A DNA stretch of 64,000 bases from Sphaerimonospora sp050942215 (GTDB taxonomy: Bacteria; Actinomycetota; Actinomycetes; Streptosporangiales; Streptosporangiaceae): contig NZ_CP192056.1 of the NCBI RefSeq assembly GCF_050942215.1, forward strand, positions 4,278,001 to 4,342,000. Reading direction: 5' to 3'. The notes under the pieces are model-generated. The model did not search any database, had not been told where the DNA came from, and saw only the letters and a program-made list of their open reading frames with translations. Positions 7,987 through 14,863 of the stretch are shown here, piece after piece. The position numbers and the translations under genes are program-made. The stretch's first letter is position 1. Each line of letters starts with the position of its first letter.

Positions 7987-8861
7987 CTGGCGCCCCCCGC
8001 CCGCAGATAGTCGTGCCAGGCCCAGCCGAGCGTGCGGCGGGCCATCACGGCCAGGGCGTGCGACCGGTAGGCCGCCCGTCCTCGTACGTCGTCGATCGGC
8101 GCGGCGGCCGCCGCCACCAGCTCCCCGAAGCGCCGGGCGACCTCCCCGTCCAGCGCCGAGCCGCCCGTCCAGTCGAGCTCGCCCGCCAGGAACGCCTCGG
8201 CGGCGACCGCCCGCAGCGGTGTCGGCGCCGCCGACCCGATCCCGGTCCCCACTCGCCGGGCTCCCGGCCGGCCGGAGCCGTCGAGCGCGATCGCGAACGA
8301 GCACACCGCGATCACCATGGCGTTCCTGGTGCCGATCTTGGAGAAATACTGAGGTCCGGCGGCGACCGGCACCCGTACCGCGCGGATCAGCTCGTCGGGG
8401 GCGAGCGCGTTGCGCTTCACCCCGGTGTAGAACTCGGCGACCGGGATCAGTCGCGTCCCGCGCACCGACTCGGCCTCGACGATCCCGCCGGAGGCCAGCA
8501 GCGGGGGGTGGCCGTCGCCGGCCGGGGAGGCGGCGCCGAGGTTGCCGGCGAGCGTGCCCCGGTTCCGGATCTGCGGCGAGCCGACGGTGCGGGACGCCTG
8601 GGCCAGGCCCGGCAGCACCTCGCCCAGCTCGTCGATCAGCCGGGCGTAGGTGACCCCGGCGCCCACACGGATCCACTCCCCCTCCCGCGACCAGCCGGTC
8701 AGCTCGCCGACCGGAGTGAGGTCGAGCAGCGCGGCCGGGCGGCCCCTGTCGAGGTTGATCTCCACCATCACGTCGGTGCCGCCCTGGATCGGCGTCGCCT
8801 CCGGCCGCTCCGCCTTCAGCTCCAGCGCCTCCGCCCAGGTGCGGGCGCGCAGAAAGTCCAT
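7983..8861 (-). CDS. Xanthine dehydrogenase, FAD-binding subunit
   Basis: This 292-residue CO-dehydrogenase-like FAD subunit has the two FAD loops (PIQGGTDVMVEIN near residue 25 and TVGSPQIRNRGTLAGNLG near residue 100) and the C-terminal CO_deh_flav_C region. It transfers electrons from the 2Fe-2S subunit to NAD+ or another acceptor. It starts 3 bases after the urate oxidase stop and overlaps the 2Fe-2S gene. Without a molybdenum subunit in the operon its complex must be completed by a gene elsewhere. Confidence 0.92.
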   Translation of the reverse strand: MDFLRARTWAEALELKAERPEATPIQGGTDVMVEINLDRGRPAALLDLTPVGELTGWSREGEWIRVGAGVTYARLIDELGEVLPGLAQASRTVGSPQIRNRGTLAGNLGAASPAGDGHPPLLASGGIVEAESVRGTRLIPVAEFYTGVKRNALAPDELIRAVRVPVAAGPQYFSKIGTRNAMVIAVCSFAIALDGSGRPGARRVGTGIGSAAPTPLRAVAAEAFLAGELDWTGGSALDGEVARRFGELVAAAAAPIDDVRGRAAYRSHALAVMARRTLGWAWHDYLRAGGAR

Positions 8862-8864
8862 GGG

Positions 8865-9740
8865 CTACTCCCAGGCCGGTCCGGGGTCGGGGGCGTCCTC
8901 GCGCAGCACCGTGCCCTCGATCAGTCCGTACGGCCTTTCGGCCGCGAGGAAGATCTCCCCTTCGTTGTCCAGCCCGAACGGCGAAAGGTCCACGGCGAAG
9001 TGGTGCTTGTTCGGCAGTGAGAGCCGCACCTCGCAGATCTCGGGACAGTCGACGAGCACCCGCGTGCCCATGGCGTAGAGGGTCTGCTGCAGCGACCGGC
9101 TGTAGGTGCCGGCGAAGGCGGTGAGCAGGGCCTGACAGGCTGTTTCGTGTGATTTGTCCCAGTCGGCCGGTGGTTCGGCATGCCGCCACGACGCCGCCAC
9201 CTCGGTGGCGAGCACGCGGTCGCCGGTCTCGGCCAGCGTCGTGTACTCGTCCCTGGCGAACCCCCGGAACTCCGAGCCGGTCGTGTTCATGACGACGAGG
9301 TTCCGCAGCCCGGAGACGACCCACTCCCCCGACTCGTCCACGTGCACCACACAGGTCCGGGTCCCCCGCCCGGACCTGACGAACGAGTATCCGCCGGAGC
9401 CGATGCGCTCCCAGTCGTGCTCCTCAATCGCGACGCGGGCGTGTCGTACCGCCCGATGGGCGCCCGCGAAGTGCCGGGCCAGCAGCAGCGCGAAGTCCTC
9501 GATCGCCTCGACGCCGTGCCGCTTGGCGAACGCGTAGACCGTGTTCTTCTGCGTGTCCGTGGGCAGCACTGCCGAGTTGTCCCCGCTCAGGTGGACCTCG
9601 GTCATGTCTCCCGACAGCGCCGTGCTGACGTTGAGATCCTTCACCCGGTGCGCGTCCCCGTGCCGGGTGATGCGCACCACCCTCGTCTCCGCCTTGCCGT
9701 ATCTGTTGGCTCCCAGGACGACCGATAAGCTGCTGGACAC
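8865..9740 (-). CDS. Urate oxidase (uricase)
   Basis: This cofactor-free oxidase converts urate to 5-hydroxyisourate. The 291-residue chain has the tandem T-fold motifs: GANRYGKAETRVVRI at the N-terminus, SGDNSAVLPTDTQKNTVYAFAK with the catalytic Thr/Lys region, and LPNKHHFAVDL near residue 255. The GTG at 9740 has GGGAG upstream and follows the HIU hydrolase stop by 2 bases. The next gene in the pathway order (HIU hydrolase) is directly upstream, so substrate channelling or coordinated synthesis is likely. Confidence 0.96.
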   Translation of the reverse strand: MSSSLSVVLGANRYGKAETRVVRITRHGDAHRVKDLNVSTALSGDMTEVHLSGDNSAVLPTDTQKNTVYAFAKRHGVEAIEDFALLLARHFAGAHRAVRHARVAIEEHDWERIGSGGYSFVRSGRGTRTCVVHVDESGEWVVSGLRNLVVMNTTGSEFRGFARDEYTTLAETGDRVLATEVAASWRHAEPPADWDKSHETACQALLTAFAGTYSRSLQQTLYAMGTRVLVDCPEICEVRLSLPNKHHFAVDLSPFGLDNEGEIFLAAERPYGLIEGTVLREDAPDPGPAWE

Positions 9741-9742
9741 GG

Positions 9743-10090
9743 TTAGCTCCCACGGTAGGTCGAGTAGGCGAAGGGGCTCAGCAGCAGCGGCATGTGACAG
9801 TGCTCGCCCGCATCCCTGATCGTGAAGACGACGCTCACCTCCGGGAAGAAGGCGCCCTCCCCCAGATAGGCGCCGGTGTCGAAGACGAGGCGGTAGGTCC
9901 CCGGGCGCGGATCGGCGCCGGCCAGCCATTCCCGGCCGAGCGGCGACCAGGTGCCGATCCGGCCGTCTCCGTCGGTACGGCCCTCGGCCACCGGGACGAA
10001 ACCGCGCGGCGTGCGGCGCGACAGCCGTACGAACACGTCCTGCGCCGGCCGCCCCGCGGCGGTGTCCAGGACGTGGGTGGACAGGCTCAT
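9743..10090 (-). CDS. 5-Hydroxyisourate hydrolase
   Basis: This 115-residue transthyretin-related protein hydrolyses 5-hydroxyisourate to OHCU. It starts MSLSTHVLDTAAGRPA, with the conserved active-site His, and ends with the diagnostic C-terminal YRGS tetrapeptide; the central RIGTWSPL and GTYRLVFDT strands fit the family. The ATG at 10090 has GGAGG 4 bases upstream and overlaps the OHCU decarboxylase stop (ATGA). A longer reading frame upstream adds only five residues without a better site. Confidence 0.96.
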   Translation of the reverse strand: MSLSTHVLDTAAGRPAQDVFVRLSRRTPRGFVPVAEGRTDGDGRIGTWSPLGREWLAGADPRPGTYRLVFDTGAYLGEGAFFPEVSVVFTIRDAGEHCHMPLLLSPFAYSTYRGS

Positions 10091-10647
10091 CGCGCCTCCT
10101 GCCACAGTTTGGCCAGCCTGAGCTCGACGATCTTGCCCAGCTCCGCGCGGACCACGGCGCGTTCGGTTTCGGCGTCGTTGCCCAGCCGCGCCCGCAGCAG
10201 GCCGAGCAGTTCCCGCGCGCCGCGCCCGGTCGCGCTGACCAGGTAGACGTGGCCGAACCGGCTCTCATAGGCGGCGTTACCCGCGCGCAGCGCGTCGAGC
10301 ACCTCCCGATCGGCGCCCTCCCGATCGGCGGCGTCCACCCGATCCGCTCCGGGCCGACCCGCGCCCCCCTGACCCGCACCCGCCTGACCCGTGCCCACCT
10401 GACCCACGCTCGCCTGTTCCGCGCGCGACCAGGCGGCCTCCCGGCCGTCGCCCGCTGGCCGCTCGCCGATGCGGGGATGCACGGCCAGCGCCTCCAGCAC
10501 GTCGGGCCAGCTCAGCGCGGCCAGCGCCGCCGCGCCCGCCCGGCGCAGCCCGTCGAGGTCCCGGTACGGCCGCCGCGCGGCGACCGCCGACACCCAGCAG
10601 GCGCAGGCGCAGCAGGAGCGGAGGTCCGCCCGGCCGAGTTCTCGCAT
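10087..10647 (-). CDS. OHCU decarboxylase with a repeat-encoded insertion
   Basis: This enzyme decarboxylates 2-oxo-4-hydroxy-4-carboxy-5-ureidoimidazoline to S-allantoin. Family motifs are the catalytic HPRIGERP near residue 80, AYESRFGHVYLVSATGR, and the C-terminal ELGKIVELRLAKLW. The chain of 186 residues is about 20 longer than usual because a Gly/Gln-rich stretch (VGTGQAGAGQGGAGR) follows the active-site motif, encoded by 15-bp tandem repeats. The ATG at 10647 lacks a clear ribosome site. It is the first gene of the purine operon and faces the divergent nfo gene. Confidence 0.9.
   Translation of the reverse strand: MRELGRADLRSCCACACWVSAVAARRPYRDLDGLRRAGAAALAALSWPDVLEALAVHPRIGERPAGDGREAAWSRAEQASVGQVGTGQAGAGQGGAGRPGADRVDAADREGADREVLDALRAGNAAYESRFGHVYLVSATGRGARELLGLLRARLGNDAETERAVVRAELGKIVELRLAKLWQEAR
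10342..10410. repeat. 15-bp imperfect tandem repeats inside the OHCU decarboxylase gene
   Basis: Units like CCGCACCCGCCTGAC and CCGTGCCCACCTGAC follow each other in frame and encode GQ/GR-rich pentapeptides. The length is a multiple of three, so the frame is kept. This looks like replication slippage in a loop that tolerates insertion. Confidence 0.7.
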
Positions 10648-10754
10648 GCCGAAAGTACACAGCGGGCCGGCCATCCGATCCACCGGCGCGAACTCCAACC
10701 CTCCGCCTCCGTTGCCCCACCGGTTTGTAGGTTGTGCCAAAGGACCCGCCGCGA

Positions 10755-10772
10755 CCAGGCAGAGTTGTCTGG
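10755..10772. promoter_or_regulatory. Possible operator between purine operon and nfo
   Basis: CCAGGCA-GAGT-TGTCTGG is a 7-bp inverted repeat with one mismatch in the 160-base divergent gap. It is the only clear dyad there. The binding protein is unknown; it could serve either promoter. Confidence 0.3.
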
Positions 10773-10807
10773 AAACCAATCGGGGTGTGATTAGCGCGGA
10801 GGTCGCG

Positions 10808-11641
10808 ATGTCTCCTTCCACTCTCATCGGCGGGCACGTCTTCGTCGCCGGCGGCCTGGCCACCGGCGGGCTGCGCTACGCCGCCGACATCGGCGCCGAG
10901 ATGGTCCAGGTGTTCGTCACCAACCCGCGCGGCTGGGCGCTCAGCGCGGGCGACCCCGCGGAGGACGCCAGGCTGCGCGAGTCCGGGATGCCGGTGTTCG
11001 TGCACGCCAACTACCTCGTCAACTTCGGTTCGCCGACCGAGGCCACGCTGGAGAACTCGGTGGCGGTCGTCCGCCATACCCTCCGCCGTGCCGCGGCGAT
11101 CGGCGCGCTGGGCGTGGTCGTGCACACCGGCTCGGCCGTCAGCCAGTCGTACGAGGACGCGATGCGCCAGGTGCGCGAGCACCTGCTGCCGCTGCTGGAC
11201 GAGATCCCCGACGACGGCCCCGATCTGCTGCTGGAGCCGATGGCCGGGCAGGGCCGGATGCTGTGCGCGACCGTGCAGGATCTGGGGCCCTACCTGGAGG
11301 CGCTGGACTTCCACCCCAGGGCTGGGGTGTGCCTGGACACCTGCCACGTGTTCGCAGCGGGACACGATCTGGCCGCCCCCGGCGGCGTACGGCTCACGCT
11401 GGACGCGCTGCACGATGTCGCCCCCGGCCGGCTCAAGCTGATCCACGCCAACGACTCCAAGGACCCCTGCGGATCGAAGCGGGACCGGCACGAGAACATC
11501 GGCGCCGGTCACATCGGCGCCCAGGCGTTCGCCGACCTGATGCGTCATCCGGTGGCCGCCGGCGTGCCGGTCTGCATCGAGACGCCCGGCAAGGCGGACA
11601 AGCACCGGGAGGACATCGAGCTGCTCAGAAAGCTCCGCTGA
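10808..11641 (+). CDS. nfo: Endonuclease IV (AP endonuclease)
   Basis: This 277-residue xylose-isomerase-like TIM barrel cuts DNA 5' to abasic sites in base-excision repair. Metal-site motifs of the AP2Ec family are present: GGHVFVAGGL at the start, VFVHANYLVNFGS, GVVVHTGS, LLEPMAGQG, GVCLDTCHVFAAGHD, LIHANDSKDPCGSKRDRHENIG and the final VCIETPG. The ATG at 10808 has GGAGGT 4 bases upstream; a GTG seven codons earlier is less likely. It is a single gene followed by strong hairpins. Confidence 0.95.
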   Translation: MSPSTLIGGHVFVAGGLATGGLRYAADIGAEMVQVFVTNPRGWALSAGDPAEDARLRESGMPVFVHANYLVNFGSPTEATLENSVAVVRHTLRRAAAIGALGVVVHTGSAVSQSYEDAMRQVREHLLPLLDEIPDDGPDLLLEPMAGQGRMLCATVQDLGPYLEALDFHPRAGVCLDTCHVFAAGHDLAAPGGVRLTLDALHDVAPGRLKLIHANDSKDPCGSKRDRHENIGAGHIGAQAFADLMRHPVAAGVPVCIETPGKADKHREDIELLRKLR

Positions 11642-11667
11642 GCGGGGCCAGGCGGACGGGGTCGCGG

Positions 11668-11700
11668 CGCGATCCGGCGCCCCCGTGTGGCCGGATCGCG
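11668..11700. terminator. Terminator hairpin after nfo
   Basis: Perfect 11-bp stem CGCGATCCGGC / GCCGGATCGCG with an 11-base loop, 27 bases after the nfo stop. There is no U-tract, as is usual for GC-rich actinomycete terminators. Confidence 0.7.
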
Positions 11701-11722
11701 TCCGCGTACTCTCCGCCACGCC

Positions 11723-11760
11723 GGGGCCGGGCCCTTCCCCCCCGAGTAGAGCCCGGCCCC
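11723..11760. terminator. Second hairpin after nfo
   Basis: GGGGCCGGGC (11723-11732) pairs perfectly with GCCCGGCCCC (11751-11760). Together with the preceding stem it probably stops transcription from both sides, because the response-regulator gene comes from the right. Confidence 0.65.
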
Positions 11761-11964
11761 TGTGGCCTTGAGGTCAGATCTCACTCACCTTGTCGGCCAC
11801 CCGGCGTGTCTTGCAATGCTCGAAAGACTACGAGGAGTAATGAGACTGCCGGGAGTCCCTTCGGACGAGCGGTCTCCAGTTCGCGCCATGCGGCCCCGCC
11901 GATCGCGACGAGCGGAGCGTCCGGAGCGACGAACGGCGTCTGGAACCCCTCCTCGCCCCGGCCG
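11761..11964. other. Gap with no gene seen
   Basis: About 200 bases between the nfo terminators and the end of the response-regulator gene. I see no frame with a start, ribosome site and typical third-position GC. A short direct GGAGCG repeat near 11920 is the only structure. Confidence 0.5.
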
Positions 11965-12693
11965 TCAGCGGAACTGGCCGACGAGCAGCTCCCGGACCTG
12001 CCGGGTGTGCCGCCTGCTCACCGGCAGCACCTGCTCCCCCACCTGGAGGACCATCCGTCCGGCGTCGAACCGCATCTCGATCACGTGCCTGGCGTTCACC
12101 AGCGTGCTGCGGTGCGCCCGGATGAAGCCCGCGCCGCCCCACCGCCGCTCCAGCGCCGCCAGCGACATCCGCACCAGATAGTTGGCGTCGGCGGTGTGCA
12201 GGCGCACGTAGTCGCCCTGCGCCTCGGCGTAGCACACGTCCTGCTGGGCCACGAACTTCGTGCGCCCGCCCAGCTCCACCGGGATGACGTCGTCCGGCGC
12301 CGCCTCCCCGTCGCCGGCCGCGACCGCGGCGGCGAGCCGGCGTACGGCCTCGGCCAGCCGCTCGGGCCGCACCGGCTTGAGCAGGTAGTCGACGGCCTCC
12401 AGCTCGAACGCCTGGACCGCGCAGTCGTGCGCGCTCACGAAGACCAGCCGCGGCGGGGCGGGGAAGCCGCCGATGAGCCTGGCCAGATCGAGACCGTCGA
12501 GACCGGGCATCCGGATGTCCAGGAAGACCCCGTCGAGCCGCTCCCCCGCGGCGATCATCTGCACCATGTCATGGAGCGCCGTCGCGCTGTCGGACGCCGT
12601 CTTGACCTGCTCCACACGGGCGTCCCGCCGAAGGAGATAGGCGAGCTCGGACAGTGCGGGAACCTCGTCGTCTACCGCAAGGACGCGTAACAT
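11965..12693 (-). CDS. LytR/AlgR-type response regulator
   Basis: This 242-residue protein has a receiver domain (residues 1-120) with the acidic pair DDE, phospho-acceptor Asp in VFLDIRMPGLDG, FVSAHD and the conserved Lys in YLLKPVRPE. A LytTR DNA-binding domain follows at residues 140-240 (DYVRLHTADANYLVRMSL, HRSTLVNARHV, PVSRRHTRQVRELL). It is paired with the LytS-type kinase gene upstream on the same strand (115-base gap). The ATG at 12693 has only a weak GGTGG site; a GTG two codons earlier is also possible. Target genes are not visible here. Confidence 0.92.
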   Translation of the reverse strand: MLRVLAVDDEVPALSELAYLLRRDARVEQVKTASDSATALHDMVQMIAAGERLDGVFLDIRMPGLDGLDLARLIGGFPAPPRLVFVSAHDCAVQAFELEAVDYLLKPVRPERLAEAVRRLAAAVAAGDGEAAPDDVIPVELGGRTKFVAQQDVCYAEAQGDYVRLHTADANYLVRMSLAALERRWGGAGFIRAHRSTLVNARHVIEMRFDAGRMVLQVGEQVLPVSRRHTRQVRELLVGQFR

Positions 12694-12709
12694 GTCCACC
12701 ACCGTGCCT

Positions 12710-12725
12710 GTAACCGAGTGGTTAC
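12710..12725 (-). promoter_or_regulatory. Inverted repeat just upstream of the response-regulator start
   Basis: GTAACC-GAGT-GGTTAC is a perfect 6-bp dyad with a 4-base spacer, 17 bases before the ATG. It could be an operator or an mRNA hairpin near the ribosome site. LytTR proteins often bind direct repeats, so autoregulation is only a guess. Confidence 0.35.
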
Positions 12726-12808
12726 GCAAGTGATACCTGAGGCCAGTGTCGCGACCACCGGGGTTCGCCCGGTCCGACGCGACCGGGCGGAGGCCGGCGG
12801 GAGGGGAC

Positions 12809-13951
12809 CTAGACGAGGCTCGGCTGCGGACGGGTCTTCGGGATGCGGAGCCGGATCCTCGTTCCCGCGCCGGGGGCGGTGTCGACGACGAGGCCGTAAT
12901 CATGCCCGTAGATGCGGCGCATCCGCAGGTCGACGTTGCTCAGCCCGATCCCCTTGGGCTCCTCGCCGAGGATGGCCCGCACGTGCTCGGGATCCATGCC
13001 GACCCCGTCGTCCTCGATGGAGATGTGCGCCTCGGGCCCGGCGTCCTTGATGACCACCCGGACCTCGCCGGGCATGCCGTGTTTGATCGCGTTCTCGACC
13101 AGCGGCTGCAGACACAGGAACGGCACCGGCACCCGCAGCACCTCCGGCGCCACCTGCACGGTGAAACGCAGCCGGTCGCCGAACCTCGCCCGCTCCAGCA
13201 CCAGGTAACGGTCCATGCAGCTCAGCTCGTCGGCGAGCGTGGTGAAGTCCCTGGTCCTGCGCAGCGCGTAGCGGGTGAAGTCGGCGAAGTCCAGCAGCAG
13301 CTCGCGGGCACGCTCCGGTTCCGTACGGACGAACGAGGCGATCGTGGTCAGCGAGTTGTAGACGAAGTGCGGCGAGATCTGCGCGCTCAGCGCCCGCGTC
13401 TCGGCCTCCAGCGTCCGCCGCCGGGACGAGTCGAGCTCGGCCAGCTCGAGCTGCCCGGAGACCCAGCGGCCCACCTCCGTCGCGATGCGCGCCAGCGCGT
13501 GACCGGCGCCGGCGTCATAGGCGGCGAGCGCGCCGACCACGCGGCCCTCCACGGTCAGCGGCACCAGCACCCCCTCCCCCGTGACCACGTGGGGCCACCC
13601 GGCCCGCAGCGCTGCACGCGCCTCGGTGAGGATCGCCTCGTCCCCCGGCACGCCCTCGCCGTCGCGGGCGAGGACCTGGTCGAGGGAGGTGATCGCCAGG
13701 GCCGGCGTGCCGAGCAGGGCACGCAGGTGCCGTACGGCTCTGCGCGCGGAGTCGCGGTTCAGGCCCGTCCGCAGCGAGGGCGCGGCCAGCCCGGCGATGT
13801 GCAGGGCGAGATGGGCGGCCTCACCCGCCTCGCCCGCCAGGCCGTCGCGGGACGTCCGCCGCCGGCCCAGGCCGTACCCGGCGAGGGCGGACATCCCGCA
13901 GAGCGGCAGCCACAGGGCCGCCAGACACAGGGCTATCGACACGCGGGCCAA
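12809..13951 (-). CDS. LytS-type sensor histidine kinase
   Basis: Up to 380 residues. An N-terminal membrane segment (about residues 4-28) is followed by a GAF-like region (about 60-190), the His_kinase motif with phospho-acceptor His (ALSAQISPHFVYNSLTTI) and a GHKL ATPase (LVENAIKHG, IEDDGVGM, GIGLSNVDLRMRRIYG). It should phosphorylate the following LytTR response regulator. The start is uncertain: TTG 13951 or GTG 13942, neither with a good ribosome site. The gene follows the sulfite-oxidase-like gene by 19 bases and may be cotranscribed with it. Confidence 0.92.
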   Translation of the reverse strand: MARVSIALCLAALWLPLCGMSALAGYGLGRRRTSRDGLAGEAGEAAHLALHIAGLAAPSLRTGLNRDSARRAVRHLRALLGTPALAITSLDQVLARDGEGVPGDEAILTEARAALRAGWPHVVTGEGVLVPLTVEGRVVGALAAYDAGAGHALARIATEVGRWVSGQLELAELDSSRRRTLEAETRALSAQISPHFVYNSLTTIASFVRTEPERARELLLDFADFTRYALRRTRDFTTLADELSCMDRYLVLERARFGDRLRFTVQVAPEVLRVPVPFLCLQPLVENAIKHGMPGEVRVVIKDAGPEAHISIEDDGVGMDPEHVRAILGEEPKGIGLSNVDLRMRRIYGHDYGLVVDTAPGAGTRIRLRIPKTRPQPSLV

Positions 13952-13970
13952 GGTAGCGGCTGGACGGGGC

Positions 13971-14612
13971 TCAGGGAGGGCCGTCGCCCGGGTCCTCCTG
14001 ATATGAGTAGCGCTGTTCCCTCCACGGATCGCCGATGTTGTGGTAGCCGCGCTCCTCCCAGAAGCCCCGCCGGTCCTCCAGCAGGTACTCCACCGCGCGG
14101 ACCCACTTCACGCTCTTCCAGGCGTACAGATGGGGGACGACGAGACGGACGGGGAAGCCGCGCTCGGGCGTGAGCGGCTTCTCGTCGAGCTCGGTGGCGA
14201 ATAACGTGGTCGGCCGGTCGAAGTCGCCGAACCTCAGGTTGGCGCTGTAGCCGTACTCCGCCCAGATCATGACGTGGCGCACGCCGGGGTCGGGCGGGAC
14301 CCGCTCCAGCAGCGCCGCCGCCGGGATGCCGCCCCACTCGTTGCCCATCACCGAGAACTTCGTGACGCAGTGGAAGTCGGCCAGCACGGTCATCCGGGGC
14401 AGCCGGGAGAACTCCTCCCAGGTGAACCGGTGTTCCTCGCCCGAGGCCGTGGCGCCGAACACCTGGAAGCGCCAGGTCTGGGGGCGGAACGCCGGCACCC
14501 TGCCGTAGTGGAGGATCGGCCGCCCTCGGGGGATGTACTGGCCCGGGGGCAGGCGGCTCTCCACTACGGGGATCTCCGGTTCACGTATCTCCGGGTCGGG
14601 AATCTCCGGCAC
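13971..14612 (-). CDS. Sulfite-oxidase-like molybdopterin oxidoreductase
   Basis: 213 residues of the oxidoreductase molybdopterin domain (SUOX/MsrP fold): FHCVTKFSVMGNEWGG holds the conserved Cys that binds molybdenum, followed by VRHVMIWAEYGYSANL and GFPVRLVVPHLYAWKSVKW. No Tat signal is present, so this short actinobacterial type is probably cytosolic. GTG at 14612 was chosen: AGGATGG lies just upstream, and residues before it have no start with a site. The substrate is unknown. It is divergent from the aroF leader. Confidence 0.88.
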   Translation of the reverse strand: MPEIPDPEIREPEIPVVESRLPPGQYIPRGRPILHYGRVPAFRPQTWRFQVFGATASGEEHRFTWEEFSRLPRMTVLADFHCVTKFSVMGNEWGGIPAAALLERVPPDPGVRHVMIWAEYGYSANLRFGDFDRPTTLFATELDEKPLTPERGFPVRLVVPHLYAWKSVKWVRAVEYLLEDRRGFWEERGYHNIGDPWREQRYSYQEDPGDGPP

Positions 14613-14684
14613 GCAGCCATCCTGCCACCAGGCGCGAGACCGGCTCCCACCGGTCCCCTCCCCCCGGGCGCGAGAGGCATGCGC

Positions 14685-14697
14685 TATATTTCGACCA
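14685..14697 (+). promoter_or_regulatory. Promoter of aroF leader (leaderless)
   Basis: The -10 box TATATT (14685-14690) ends 6 bases before the ATG of the leader peptide, so the transcript probably begins at or next to the ATG. No good -35 box is seen. Confidence 0.6.
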
Positions 14698-14777
14698 TGC
14701 GCACCGCTCCTGCGTTTTTCGTGTTTTGGTATGGCGACGGACCCGTGAGGACCGATCGCCCGCGAGCGCTGTGCTGA
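14697..14777 (+). CDS. aroF leader peptide (26 codons, Phe-Phe-Val-Phe-Trp-Tyr)
   Basis: A short frame on the presumed leaderless transcript encodes a peptide with the run FFVFWY at codons 7-12, which contains all three aromatic amino acids made by the pathway that aroF opens. It ends at TGA 14775-14777, 14 bases before a strong terminator. This arrangement matches ribosome-mediated attenuation. Stalling at these codons when aromatic amino acids are scarce should disturb terminator formation. The peptide itself is unlikely to have another role. Confidence 0.8.
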   Translation: MRTAPAFFVFWYGDGPVRTDRPRALC

Positions 14778-14823
14778 CAGCCAGGCGAACGAAGGCCCCG
14801 GGTCCGGTCGGACCCGGGGCCTT
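14738..14823 (+). promoter_or_regulatory. Transcription attenuator upstream of aroF
   Basis: The terminator is a perfect 14-bp stem (14792-14805 with 14810-14823) with a GGTC loop, followed by CTGTTTGT. CGGACCCG at 14738-14745, just after the aromatic codons of the leader, is exactly complementary to CGGGTCCG at 14799-14806 inside the terminator's left arm. It can therefore form an 8-bp antiterminator. A small hairpin (GCTGT/ACAGC, 14768-14781) spans the leader stop. Confidence 0.75.
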
Positions 14824-14863
14824 CTGTTTGTCACAGCGATGTTCGTCAGAAGAAGGAGTGATC

